Shown here: positions 50,679 through 58,188 of the stretch, in pieces
Layout of the letters: every line of letters begins with the position of its first letter
How positions within the stretch are numbered: position 1 is the stretch's first letter
Assembly (NCBI GenBank): GCA_934718275.1
Contig: CAKUZD010000004.1
Coordinates: 1 to 64,000, forward strand
Source of the DNA: an uncultured Candidatus Melainabacteria bacterium
GTDB lineage: Bacteria > Cyanobacteriota > Vampirovibrionia > Gastranaerophilales > Gastranaerophilaceae
Reading direction: 5' to 3'
Length of the DNA stretch: 64,000 nucleotides
Notes under the pieces: model-generated
The model's database searches: none
Told to the model about the DNA's origin: nothing
Seen by the model: only the letters and a program-made list of their open reading frames with translations
Made by a program: the position numbers and the translations under genes

Positions 50679-51323
50679 TTATATTCTCCTGATTGTTGGG
50701 ATTAATTCAGATGGAGAATTTATAATATATTCAGCTCCTTCTAAATCTTTTTTGTCGCGAAATCCCCAAGTTACACCGATACAAGGCAGGTTTGAATTTT
50801 TAGCTGTCGCAACATCAACTTCGGAATCTCCGATATATATGCTATCATTATTTGTTGCATCGAGTTCTTTCATAGCCTTAAAAACCCCATCTGGTGCAGG
50901 TTTTTTGGGTACATCGTCTGCTTGCCCGATTGCAATATCTATTAAATTGTCAAAATATTTTTTGCATAATTCTTTTACCGCAAAATCGAATTTGTTAGAT
51001 ACAACGCCTATTTTCACCCCTTGACTTTTTAGTTTGGTCAGTATCTCTAAGATACCATTATAGGGTTTAGTATGGTTGTACATGTTTTCTGCATAATGTT
51101 GTTTGAAAATTGAAAGACATTTTTCTGTCGTTTCTGTACTACAATTTTCCGGAACGGCTCTTTCTATTAATTTTCTAACCCCATCTCCGACAAATTGGCG
51201 GATTTCTTCAATTGAATGTTTGGGAAATCCAAATTGTTCTAATGCGTAATTTGTACTGTCTTTCAAGTCTTGTAAAGTGTTTAAAAGTGTTCCGTCTAAA
51301 TCGAAAATTACATTTTTTATCAT
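50679..51323 (-). CDS. gph: HAD hydrolase, phosphoglycolate phosphatase-like
   Basis: A 214-residue haloacid-dehalogenase phosphatase with all four motifs: FDLDGTLL (residues 7-14), VVSNK near 108, a lysine in VPKKPAPDG near 140, and YIGDSEVDVATA near 165. A helical cap lies between motifs 1 and 2. The pattern (NKFDFAVKELCKKYF, KPAPDGVFKAM) fits the Gph/PpaX/YrfG group, so the true substrate may be phosphoglycolate, pyrophosphate or another small phosphate. It is three bases downstream of purB and one base before the DtxR-type gene. Confidence 0.87.
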   Translation of the reverse strand: MIKNVIFDLDGTLLNTLQDLKDSTNYALEQFGFPKHSIEEIRQFVGDGVRKLIERAVPENCSTETTEKCLSIFKQHYAENMYNHTKPYNGILEILTKLKSQGVKIGVVSNKFDFAVKELCKKYFDNLIDIAIGQADDVPKKPAPDGVFKAMKELDATNNDSIYIGDSEVDVATAKNSNLPCIGVTWGFRDKKDLEGAEYIINSPSELIPTIRRI

Positions 51324-51326
51324 ATT

Positions 51327-52619
51327 TTAACCTAAAATTCTTGAATAAATTTGGTTTACGTTCTTTAGAAAATCGTCTTTATTGAAAATTTCATCAATTT
51401 CCATAGGTGTTAATAGTTTTTCTATATCTTTATCATTCAATAGGTTTATTCTAAAATCTCCATCGTTTTCAAATGCATCAAGGGCATTTCTTTGTACCAA
51501 GCGATAGGCTTCTTCTCTCGTTAAACCTTTTTCAATCAGTTTTAACAAAACTTTTTGTGAATAAACAATTCCACCAAATTTATTAGTGTTTTTTAACATA
51601 TTTTTTTCATGAACAACAAGATTTTTCACAATCCCATTAAATCTGTTTAGCATAAAATCAATTAAAGTAAGACTATCCGGAAAAATAATTCGTTCGGCAG
51701 AACTGTGAGAAATATCTCTTTCGTGCCAAAGAGGAATGTTTTCCAGTGCTACTATGGAATTTGCTCTGACTACACGGGCAAGTCCACATAAATTTTCTGA
51801 AAGTACAGGATTTTTTTTATGTGGCATAGCAGAAGAACCTTTTTGTTTTTTTGCAAAACCTTCTTCAACTTCCAAAACTTCGGTACGTTGTAAATGTCGA
51901 ATTTCTGTTGCAAATTGTTCTATCACGCCGGCAATTAATGCTAATGATTGCATAAAGTATGCATGGTAGTCTCTTGCGATAATTTGAGTAGAAATTCTAG
52001 CAGGTACTAAGTTCAGTTTTTTGCAAGTTAGTGCTTCAACTTCCGGTGGAATATTGCTATAAGTTCCAACAGGGCCTGAAATTTGTCCAACACGGATTTC
52101 ATCAAGTGCATGAATAAAGTTTGCACGTTGGCGTTCTAAAATATCAATCCAACTGCAAATTTTAATTCCAAACGTCATAATCTCTGCGTGTATGCCGTGT
52201 GAACGACCGATACAAACAGTGTTTTTATGTTTTTGAGCTAATTCTTTCATGGATTGTATAGTTTCATCTAAATCCTGAATAATAATTTTTCCGCTGTCTT
52301 GTATTTGTAAAGCAAAGGCAGTGTCTATTACATCGGAACTTGTCATTCCTACGTGCATATATTTTGCCAATTCTCCAAGACTTTCGTTTACGCAGGTTAA
52401 AAAGGCGATTACATCGTGCTTTACTTCGGCTTCAATTTCATCTATTCTTTCTATATTGAATTTGGCTTTTGTTTTTAATTCTGCGACATCTTCCTTTGGG
52501 AAAATACCCAAATCTGCATAGGCTTCTGCAACGGCAATTTCTACATTTAAATAGTATTGGAATTTGGAATTTAAATCCCAAATTTTTTTCATTTCTTCAC
52601 GTGAATATCTATCAATCAT
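51327..52619 (-). CDS. purB: Adenylosuccinate lyase
   Basis: Catalyses two fumarate-releasing steps of purine synthesis. The 430-residue tetrameric enzyme belongs to the fumarase/aspartase superfamily. It has the GMTSSDVIDTA segment (near residue 90), the catalytic-His region GRSHGIHAEIMTFG (near 138) and the signature GSSAMPHKKNP (near 260). The start has no Shine-Dalgarno. A TG-A-TATAAT element on the minus strand ends 6 bases before the ATG, so the operon purB-gph-dtxR seems to begin with a leaderless gene. Confidence 0.97.
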   Translation of the reverse strand: MIDRYSREEMKKIWDLNSKFQYYLNVEIAVAEAYADLGIFPKEDVAELKTKAKFNIERIDEIEAEVKHDVIAFLTCVNESLGELAKYMHVGMTSSDVIDTAFALQIQDSGKIIIQDLDETIQSMKELAQKHKNTVCIGRSHGIHAEIMTFGIKICSWIDILERQRANFIHALDEIRVGQISGPVGTYSNIPPEVEALTCKKLNLVPARISTQIIARDYHAYFMQSLALIAGVIEQFATEIRHLQRTEVLEVEEGFAKKQKGSSAMPHKKNPVLSENLCGLARVVRANSIVALENIPLWHERDISHSSAERIIFPDSLTLIDFMLNRFNGIVKNLVVHEKNMLKNTNKFGGIVYSQKVLLKLIEKGLTREEAYRLVQRNALDAFENDGDFRINLLNDKDIEKLLTPMEIDEIFNKDDFLKNVNQIYSRILG

Positions 52620-52625
52620 AGCTCT

Positions 52626-52634
52626 ATTATATCA
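52626..52634 (-). promoter_or_regulatory. Extended -10 promoter of purB (leaderless)
   Basis: On the minus strand TG-A-TATAAT ends 6 bases before the ATG at 52619. It lies within the 86 bases shared with the divergent carbonic anhydrase gene. Confidence 0.68.
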
Positions 52635-52669
52635 TAAAATATGTTTATTAAAAGCGTAGAGTAGCAAAC

Positions 52670-52698
52670 TTGATTTTATTTACTTTATACTTTATAAT
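52670..52698 (+). promoter_or_regulatory. Promoter of the carbonic anhydrase gene (leaderless)
   Basis: TTGATT, a 17-base spacer and a perfect TATAAT. The -10 ends 7 bases before the ATG at 52706. The longest reading frame starts inside this promoter, at a TTG that is really part of the -35. Confidence 0.78.
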
Positions 52699-52705
52699 CG
52701 TTTTT

Positions 52706-53281
52706 ATGATAGAAAGAGCTGAAAAAGAATTAAAAAAATTATTAGATGGAAATAAGAATTTTGTAAATGGAACTCCGACAACTAAAAATATGTCGCTAGA
52801 AACTTTACAAAAGTATGCATTTCATCAAGAGCCTTACGCTTGTGTTTTGACTTGTTCTGATTCGCGTGTAGTGCCGGAGATTATTTTTGATTGTGGTATA
52901 GGGGAACTTTTTGTTGTTCGAGTTGCGGGAATGACTACAGGGCCAAATGTTGTTGAAAGTGTTGAGTACGCGGTTAAAAAGTTAGGTGTTCCTTTGGTTA
53001 TATTATTGGGGCATGATGATTGTGGGGTTATGAAGTACGCCAAGGAACATTATCCTGAACCTATGAAAGATTTCTCGTCAATCCTTAAATGTGTTTATCC
53101 GGTGCTAAATCATAAAGAAGAAATTTCTTGTCATAACTTTTTTGCACAAGAGCATACAAGATGGGTAGAAGATTATTTAAGGAAGCATTCTGTAATTATA
53201 AACGAAGCAGTCAAAGAGGGTAAGGTTAGTATAGCTAATTGTCATTTTGATCATTCAACAGGATTAGTAAGTTTAATATAG
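52706..53281 (+). CDS. Beta-class carbonic anhydrase
   Basis: Interconverts CO2 and bicarbonate. The 191-residue protein has the beta-class zinc site: Cys and Asp-x-Arg in CVLTCSDSRVVPE (near residue 42), then His and Cys in LLGHDDCGVMKYA (near 98). These are the two Cys, one His and the Asp-Arg dyad expected. ATG 52706 is set by the strong promoter ending 7 bases upstream. The extra twelve residues of the longest frame are promoter sequence. It is divergent from purB and followed by a strong terminator. Confidence 0.95.
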   Translation: MIERAEKELKKLLDGNKNFVNGTPTTKNMSLETLQKYAFHQEPYACVLTCSDSRVVPEIIFDCGIGELFVVRVAGMTTGPNVVESVEYAVKKLGVPLVILLGHDDCGVMKYAKEHYPEPMKDFSSILKCVYPVLNHKEEISCHNFFAQEHTRWVEDYLRKHSVIINEAVKEGKVSIANCHFDHSTGLVSLI

Positions 53282-53285
53282 ATTA

Positions 53286-53320
53286 AAACCAAAGGACTGA
53301 TAAAATCAGTCCTTTGGTTT
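53286..53320. terminator. Strong bidirectional terminator
   Basis: A perfect 15-bp stem (AAACCAAAGGACTGA) with a TAAAA loop lies between the convergent carbonic anhydrase and ferritin-like genes. Confidence 0.93.
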
Positions 53321-53326
53321 GTATAT

Positions 53327-54631
53327 TTAAAATTCCGGTTGAGTTACTTTTATCATTTTTTCATATTCTTCGACCGAAACGGTATCCGGAGCTTTGGATT
53401 TTTTTTCTAATGCTCGTTTCAACAATTCAGGTTCTTTGTTTCTTAATTTACTTTTAGCGGTGACAATATCTGTTCCTATTGTATTTTTTATATGGTGTAT
53501 AGTTTTTTCAGAAGGAGCTCCTTTGTTATTCATATAGTTTTGAGCTTTGTAGCTTGCCCAATCGTCAGAAAGTTCTTCAACCGTTGTATAACCCATGTCC
53601 AATTTCCCATTTAGTCTTTTATCAACTTCGTTTTCAAGAACATTTGTAATGTAATCTTTTTGACTTTCAAAATGACATGGAAGTACAACTTTATTTCCAA
53701 TAATTTCTTCGGGTTCTCGGTTTTCATATTTTTTCAAAAGTTCCGCTGCAATATTTAAGTGAGCAAGTTCAAATGCAAGAAATTCTTCCCAAATTAATTT
53801 TAATTTATCATTTTCTTCGTCAATGTAACAATTGTAGTATGTGCAAACTTCTGTAAATTCGTGTAAGAGTAGTTTTTCATAAGGTGTTTCGCAAGGGTCT
53901 ATCAAGCTTTCGTACATTGTAACGTGTTCTTCTTCAACATCACAAATTTCTCCGTAAACTTTTCTTAAATCATCATTTGCATACATCATACCATGTTCTG
54001 CATAAAAATTGTGTGTTTGTTGTTCTCCTGAAAGAAGGGTGTATATATTTACTTTAGTTTGTGGAGAGGCTGTATTTTTATCATAAGATTTACGAAGTCT
54101 TATTCCGTTATCATTGTGATGATATTGGGTTGGGCGACCTATTATAACATCAGTTTGGTTTTGTAATATATTATCAGGATTAATTCCGTCAATCAAATAT
54201 GCCCATTGACTGTATCTGTAAAGATGGTCAAAGTCTTCCAGCAAACCAAAGTTAAATGTTTCTTTTACATATTCATCAGGTTCATTTTGTGCAAGCCAAG
54301 CAGTAAGGTCTACTGCTACTTGTTCATACCCTAGAGTTGTTTCTAATACTGTTTGACAAGCCGGAGTCATCCAATTTACGGTTGTTTGTTGCATATCCTC
54401 AATTCTGCTCATTAATGCAATAAGGTTTCTGTCGTTGTAATCTTGGCAACTCCTTGCAAAATGGTGTTTAAATCCCCAAGCCTCAATTTCAATTCCATTC
54501 ATTAAAATTTGGCGTGTTCTTGAATAGCAATTAACATCATATTTATTAAAAGGTCTTTTTACTATATCATGCCAGCTTCTGAGTTGTTTATCTAAGGAAA
54601 TTCCTTTTTCTTTAAGCGGATTAAATGTCAT
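53327..54631 (-). CDS. Ferritin-like diiron protein of unknown function
   Basis: A 434-residue soluble protein. Three E/D-x-x-H-like helix motifs are seen: LLEDFDHLYRYSQW (near residue 150), VEEEHVTMYESL (near 237) and FLAFELAHLNIAAELL (near 290). The pattern suits a ferritin-like four-helix bundle with a dinuclear iron or manganese site. A charged C-terminal third (from about 330) has no assigned fold. No signal peptide. The substrate is unknown. On the minus strand a GAAAGGAGAAAAAA tract gives a clear Shine-Dalgarno. It lies next to an alpha-amylase-fold gene and a true ferritin. Confidence 0.68.
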   Translation of the reverse strand: MTFNPLKEKGISLDKQLRSWHDIVKRPFNKYDVNCYSRTRQILMNGIEIEAWGFKHHFARSCQDYNDRNLIALMSRIEDMQQTTVNWMTPACQTVLETTLGYEQVAVDLTAWLAQNEPDEYVKETFNFGLLEDFDHLYRYSQWAYLIDGINPDNILQNQTDVIIGRPTQYHHNDNGIRLRKSYDKNTASPQTKVNIYTLLSGEQQTHNFYAEHGMMYANDDLRKVYGEICDVEEEHVTMYESLIDPCETPYEKLLLHEFTEVCTYYNCYIDEENDKLKLIWEEFLAFELAHLNIAAELLKKYENREPEEIIGNKVVLPCHFESQKDYITNVLENEVDKRLNGKLDMGYTTVEELSDDWASYKAQNYMNNKGAPSEKTIHHIKNTIGTDIVTAKSKLRNKEPELLKRALEKKSKAPDTVSVEEYEKMIKVTQPEF

Positions 54632-54703
54632 TTTTTTCTCCTTTCATTTTATCTGTATAAAATATTTATGGCGTTATTGGGCTTCTTTGTAATGAGTTTT
54701 TAT

Positions 54704-56029
54704 CTAATTGTTTAAAGCCCAAGCAAAAAGCTCGCCTGCTTGTTTGTTGTAATTTTTGCCATCATGTTTCGCAAATAAATTTTCATAATGACTTAAAGCA
54801 CTTCCATCTGCTGAAAATGATGGATTTGTCATCATTAAACGGTGTGTTGTTGTATCGTATCTTAAAGGGAATAAATCTCCCATTTGCATAAAACTTGGTA
54901 ATTTATCACTCGCTAAATTGTATCCGAATAGCGCTGTTTTTATTCGATTTAAGATTTGTTCATAAGATAAACCACCTTCGTTATTATCATTTGAAATTTC
55001 TACACCGGGGGCGTAATCTCTTTGGTACTTCAATTTCTCTGATAAATTTTTTACGGCGTTAAAGTTGTCGCCGGTAATGTAATCAGTGCCGGCATTTAGC
55101 CCCATTAGTCTGTATCTTTCGAAGTCATTTGAACTTTTTTCGCCTACAAAGCTTATATTGGTTTTGCCCGAACGAAATCTTATTTCGTTTAAGATATATT
55201 GTATTTGATGGTAATTTGGTAAAGCTCCAACTCCTGTATAATTCTGCATATCATATCCGCCAATATGTTTTGCAGAATCTATAAACATACATTCAAAACC
55301 TAAATTCATAAGTTTTACGCATTCATTTATATAAATTTCAACATGTTCTTGGTTGTGCCAATTGAAGGTTTCATCATTTGAATATGGTCGTGCAATTTTT
55401 ATTTGATCTGCTGAAATAACATTTCTAAATCCGACTTTTATTCCTCTAAAATGTGCTAAATCTACAAACGCTTTTAATTGTTCTTCTGCTGATATTTTTT
55501 CAATAATTGAGTAATCTATAATATTATTGCTGTAACTTGTGTTAAGTCTTATTCCATAAAGTGAGTTTTCTTTAAACGGCCCTTTTTCATAGGCATCACC
55601 ATAAATATTTTGCCAAATTTGAGATAAGATTATACAATTTGCAAAACTTTTTGCAGAAGGTGGAATTGCCGGTAAAAGTTTGATGCAACTCAAAATTCCA
55701 CTACATGTGCAACCATTATCCATTGTTGCGATTGCTCTATTGTTTATTTCTATATAATTTGCAAGTCGCCCCCATTTGTCCCCATAATTCGGTGTTTCAA
55801 TTTTATCGGGAAATTTTTCATAGAAATTCCCGCTTTCTGACAAAGTAACAATAATTTCAATAGCTTTTTTAACAGAAAGTTTTAATAAGTCTGCAGGGAC
55901 TATGTTTCCAAGCCATCTTTTGTTATAAGCTCCTCCTATTCCATGGAATGCAATATATTCACTAAATTTATCTTTTTTCAAATTAATTGTTTCATCAAAA
56001 GCTTTTAATAAATTATTTGTGGAATTCAT
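54704..56029 (-). CDS. Distant alpha-amylase-fold (GH13-like) protein
   Basis: A 441-residue protein with the order of GH13 conserved regions in a TIM-barrel context. Region I-like DLAHFRGIKVGFRNVI is near 195, region II-like FECMFIDSAKHIGGYDM near 240 (nucleophile candidate Asp), and region III-like NISFVGEKS near 285 (acid/base candidate Glu). The usual Arg two residues before the Asp, the region I D-x-x-x-N-H end and a clear N-H-D region IV are missing. It is therefore either a divergent family or a non-catalytic one. There is no signal peptide. The start seems leaderless: TATAAA on the minus strand ends 6 bases before the ATG. Confidence 0.62.
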   Translation of the reverse strand: MNSTNNLLKAFDETINLKKDKFSEYIAFHGIGGAYNKRWLGNIVPADLLKLSVKKAIEIIVTLSESGNFYEKFPDKIETPNYGDKWGRLANYIEINNRAIATMDNGCTCSGILSCIKLLPAIPPSAKSFANCIILSQIWQNIYGDAYEKGPFKENSLYGIRLNTSYSNNIIDYSIIEKISAEEQLKAFVDLAHFRGIKVGFRNVISADQIKIARPYSNDETFNWHNQEHVEIYINECVKLMNLGFECMFIDSAKHIGGYDMQNYTGVGALPNYHQIQYILNEIRFRSGKTNISFVGEKSSNDFERYRLMGLNAGTDYITGDNFNAVKNLSEKLKYQRDYAPGVEISNDNNEGGLSYEQILNRIKTALFGYNLASDKLPSFMQMGDLFPLRYDTTTHRLMMTNPSFSADGSALSHYENLFAKHDGKNYNKQAGELFAWALNN

Positions 56030-56101
56030 AACAAATTTATAAATAAATTAATATATAAATATTTTCATTCCCTAAATTGGTTATAAATTTTTATTTTAAA
56101 G

Positions 56102-56129
56102 TTTACTTGTAATATTTTAATGCTAGACT
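56102..56129 (+). promoter_or_regulatory. Promoter of ferritin
   Basis: TTTACT, a 16-base spacer and TAGACT preceded by TGC (extended -10). The leader is about 32 bases and contains the Shine-Dalgarno. No recognisable Fur box. Confidence 0.5.
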
Positions 56130-56167
56130 GAATTTGTAAAAAATAGGTAGTTGAAAAGGAGAAAGAA

Positions 56168-56677
56168 ATGATTAACGAAAAATTGGAAAAGGCATTTAAT
56201 TTTCAAATTAATAGAGAATTATATTCTGAATACTTGTATCTTTCAATGCAGGCTTATTTTGAAAGATTAAATTTAAAAGGTTTTGTAAATTGGATGACAG
56301 TTCAAATTCAAGAAGAACATGCTCATGCTATGGGGATGTTTGATTACTTAAATCAAAGAGGTGGTAAAGTTGAATTAGATACAATTGAAAAACCTGAAAT
56401 AGATTGGAATAGCCCTTTAGAAGTTTTTGAACATATTTTAACTCATGAAGAACTTGTTACATCATTAATTAATAAATTGATGGATGTTGCAGAAGAAACA
56501 AAAGATCGTGCTGCTATGTCGTTCTTAAATTGGTACTTGAAAGAACAAGTTGAAGAAGAAGATAATGTTGGAAATGTTTTGGCAACATTAAGACTTATCG
56601 GAGATGATAAAAAAGCATTATTGATGCTTGATAAAGACTTAGCAACAAGAACATTTGTTGCACCTGTAATCGGTTAA
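56168..56677 (+). CDS. ftnA: Ferritin
   Basis: An iron-storage shell protein with ferroxidase activity. The 169-residue sequence is of standard bacterial ferritin length. The four-helix bundle opens with LEKAFNFQINRELYSEYLYLSM (Glu17-type ligand) and continues through FVNWMTVQIQEEHAHAMGMFDYL (the E-x-x-H pair near 50) and SFLNWYLKEQVEEEDNVGNVL (near 127). There is no haem-binding Met as in bacterioferritin. AAGGAG is an ideal Shine-Dalgarno. It is monocistronic, with its own promoter and terminator. Confidence 0.97.
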   Translation: MINEKLEKAFNFQINRELYSEYLYLSMQAYFERLNLKGFVNWMTVQIQEEHAHAMGMFDYLNQRGGKVELDTIEKPEIDWNSPLEVFEHILTHEELVTSLINKLMDVAEETKDRAAMSFLNWYLKEQVEEEDNVGNVLATLRLIGDDKKALLMLDKDLATRTFVAPVIG

Positions 56678-56701
56678 TTTTAATAACCGCAAAATATTAT
56701 T

Positions 56702-56731
56702 GAGCCTCTACAAAAATAGAGGCTCTTTTTT
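56702..56731 (+). terminator. Terminator of ferritin
   Basis: A perfect 9-bp stem (GAGCCTCTA/TAGAGGCTC) with a CAAAAA loop is followed by TTTTTT. Confidence 0.93.
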
Positions 56732-56770
56732 ATAAGAAGGTGTGTAGAAAATTTGTGTGATTGTATAAAT

Positions 56771-57832
56771 TTATTTATTTTCCGTATTATGTTTTCCGTT
56801 TCTATAGCCTATTCCTGCTCTATATCCGGAAATAAAATACATAAATGGGAGTGCAGGTTCAATCCATTTAAAACCGGATAAAATTCCTGCTGTTGCAATA
56901 TCGTCTGCATGTAAGGCAATATCGAGCGCCTCAGGAGTTCGTTCACTGTATAATTTTTTTGTCTTTTTTTCTCCAAACAACGGGTCTATACACTTTTTGC
57001 TAACGTAGTTTGCAATATAACTTCCTCCAACTATGCCGGTGGCAGTAATTCCTGACAAAATAACCGCTAATTTTTTTGTAGGTGTTAATGGTTTAATTTT
57101 TTTTGCTTTTTCTAATCTCTCGGAAATAAATAGAGCAGTTCCTGCTCCGACATTACAAAGAAAAATGTTTGCAAGATATTGATATAATCCTTCTTTAATT
57201 TTATTGGCAATTCTTTTTTTGTGAAAATTGTCAGATTTTTTGTTATTTATAATTTTATCTGCAACAATTCCACCTGTTACGCCTCCAACAACCGGAATTA
57301 AGCCCAAAAGCGAGAGACGTTTAATTTCAGAAAAAATCTCCTTTGAATTTAAATTTTTCTTTTCCGGTAAAATTACCTCGAAAAGTTTGTTTTTCGCAGG
57401 AGATGTAGGAAGTTTGTCTGTTAATATATCTATTTGTTTTGGTGAAAGTTCTTTTTGTTTAGCAGTATTTAGAGAGTTTAATATTTCTTTATCTGTTACT
57501 CTTACATTTTTTAAATATTTATTGACTGCAAGAGTTTGTTTCTTTTGCAAATCTGATAAGCTTGTTCTTTCCATTAGCCCGCTAAAAATCTTTTTATTTT
57601 TGATTTTTAACCCTCTTGTTCCAAGTAAAGAAGCTCCAATTGTGCTAGTAATTATTATTGAATTTTGTTTGAATTTTTGCTTAATTTTATTTTTATCTTT
57701 GTTTGTATTTTTTAATGAATTTGTAATTCCAAAAATACAACCTGCTCCAATTAATAAAGTTGGCATTTTCTTATCCAATTTGTTTAAAACTATTGGTTGA
57801 TCAACATATTTGCAAATAGTTTGAACTTTCAT
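56771..57832 (-). CDS. Hypothetical polytopic membrane protein
   Basis: Unknown family, 353 residues, lysine-rich. Hydrophobic segments lie near residues 24-37, 58-71, 172-195, 222-238 and 258-275, with a long polar stretch between the second and third. A Gly-rich VVGGVTGGIVADKI segment (near 180) might be re-entrant. GAGGAA precedes the ATG. A perfect 12-bp inverted repeat lies directly upstream of that site and could control expression. It is convergent with ferritin and separated from it by the ferritin terminator. Confidence 0.68.
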   Translation of the reverse strand: MKVQTICKYVDQPIVLNKLDKKMPTLLIGAGCIFGITNSLKNTNKDKNKIKQKFKQNSIIITSTIGASLLGTRGLKIKNKKIFSGLMERTSLSDLQKKQTLAVNKYLKNVRVTDKEILNSLNTAKQKELSPKQIDILTDKLPTSPAKNKLFEVILPEKKNLNSKEIFSEIKRLSLLGLIPVVGGVTGGIVADKIINNKKSDNFHKKRIANKIKEGLYQYLANIFLCNVGAGTALFISERLEKAKKIKPLTPTKKLAVILSGITATGIVGGSYIANYVSKKCIDPLFGEKKTKKLYSERTPEALDIALHADDIATAGILSGFKWIEPALPFMYFISGYRAGIGYRNGKHNTENK

Positions 57833-57841
57833 AAATTCCTC

Positions 57842-57871
57842 ATATATTGTTAGGCTAGGCTAACAATATAT
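57842..57871. promoter_or_regulatory. Perfect 12-bp inverted repeat upstream of 57832 gene
   Basis: ATATATTGTTAG (57842-57853) and CTAACAATATAT (57860-57871) are exact inverted repeats around a 6-base centre. On the minus strand the repeat ends immediately before the GAGGAA Shine-Dalgarno of the membrane-protein gene. It suits an operator or a translation-gating hairpin. Confidence 0.65.
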
Positions 57872-58188
57872 GAAAAAGAATATTTTGTCAAGTATCTTTT
57901 ATGAGTTTTTGTGAAAAATATATAAACAAGTATATTAATCTTTGTAAATAAAATTGCTAAAAAGCCCACAAACAGAATAAAATATGTTATACTACTAATG
58001 TAGTAGGAAATTCGATTAAACTTTTATTGTGTACTATTTTGTAAATGGTAATTATTGCCATCTATATGGCGTATTGTTTTTAGGTGAAATTGTAATAAAA
58101 TAGTTTAAGTAATGTAAACTCAAATGCCATATCAAGCAAAAATAGTTTATCATAAGTTTTATAGAAATTGTGTGTGTAGGTGTAGATT
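57872..58188. other. Long leader region upstream of the cyclic di-GMP gene
   Basis: This 317-base stretch has no gene. It holds a promoter with an extended -10 (57985-57993), a palindrome at the predicted start site (57992-58006), small inverted repeats such as GCCAT-N4-ATGGC near 58057-58070, and about 190 bases of presumed 5' leader. No known riboswitch was recognised. Confidence 0.5.
57985..58006 (+). promoter_or_regulatory. Extended -10 with overlapping palindrome
   Basis: TG-T-TATACT (57985-57993) runs into CTACTA-ATG-TAGTAG (57992-58006), a perfect inverted repeat covering the predicted transcription start. This is a likely repressor site or 5'-end hairpin. Confidence 0.5.

Noticed and set aside
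52670..52705. N-terminal extension of carbonic anhydrase from TTG 52670
   Set aside because: The TTG is part of the -35 hexamer and the TATAAT lies within the supposed codons. The real start is ATG 52706.
57872..58188. Cyclic di-GMP riboswitch in front of the GGDEF/HD-GYP gene
   Set aside because: The conserved cores of the known class I and II aptamers were not found. Only generic small hairpins are seen.
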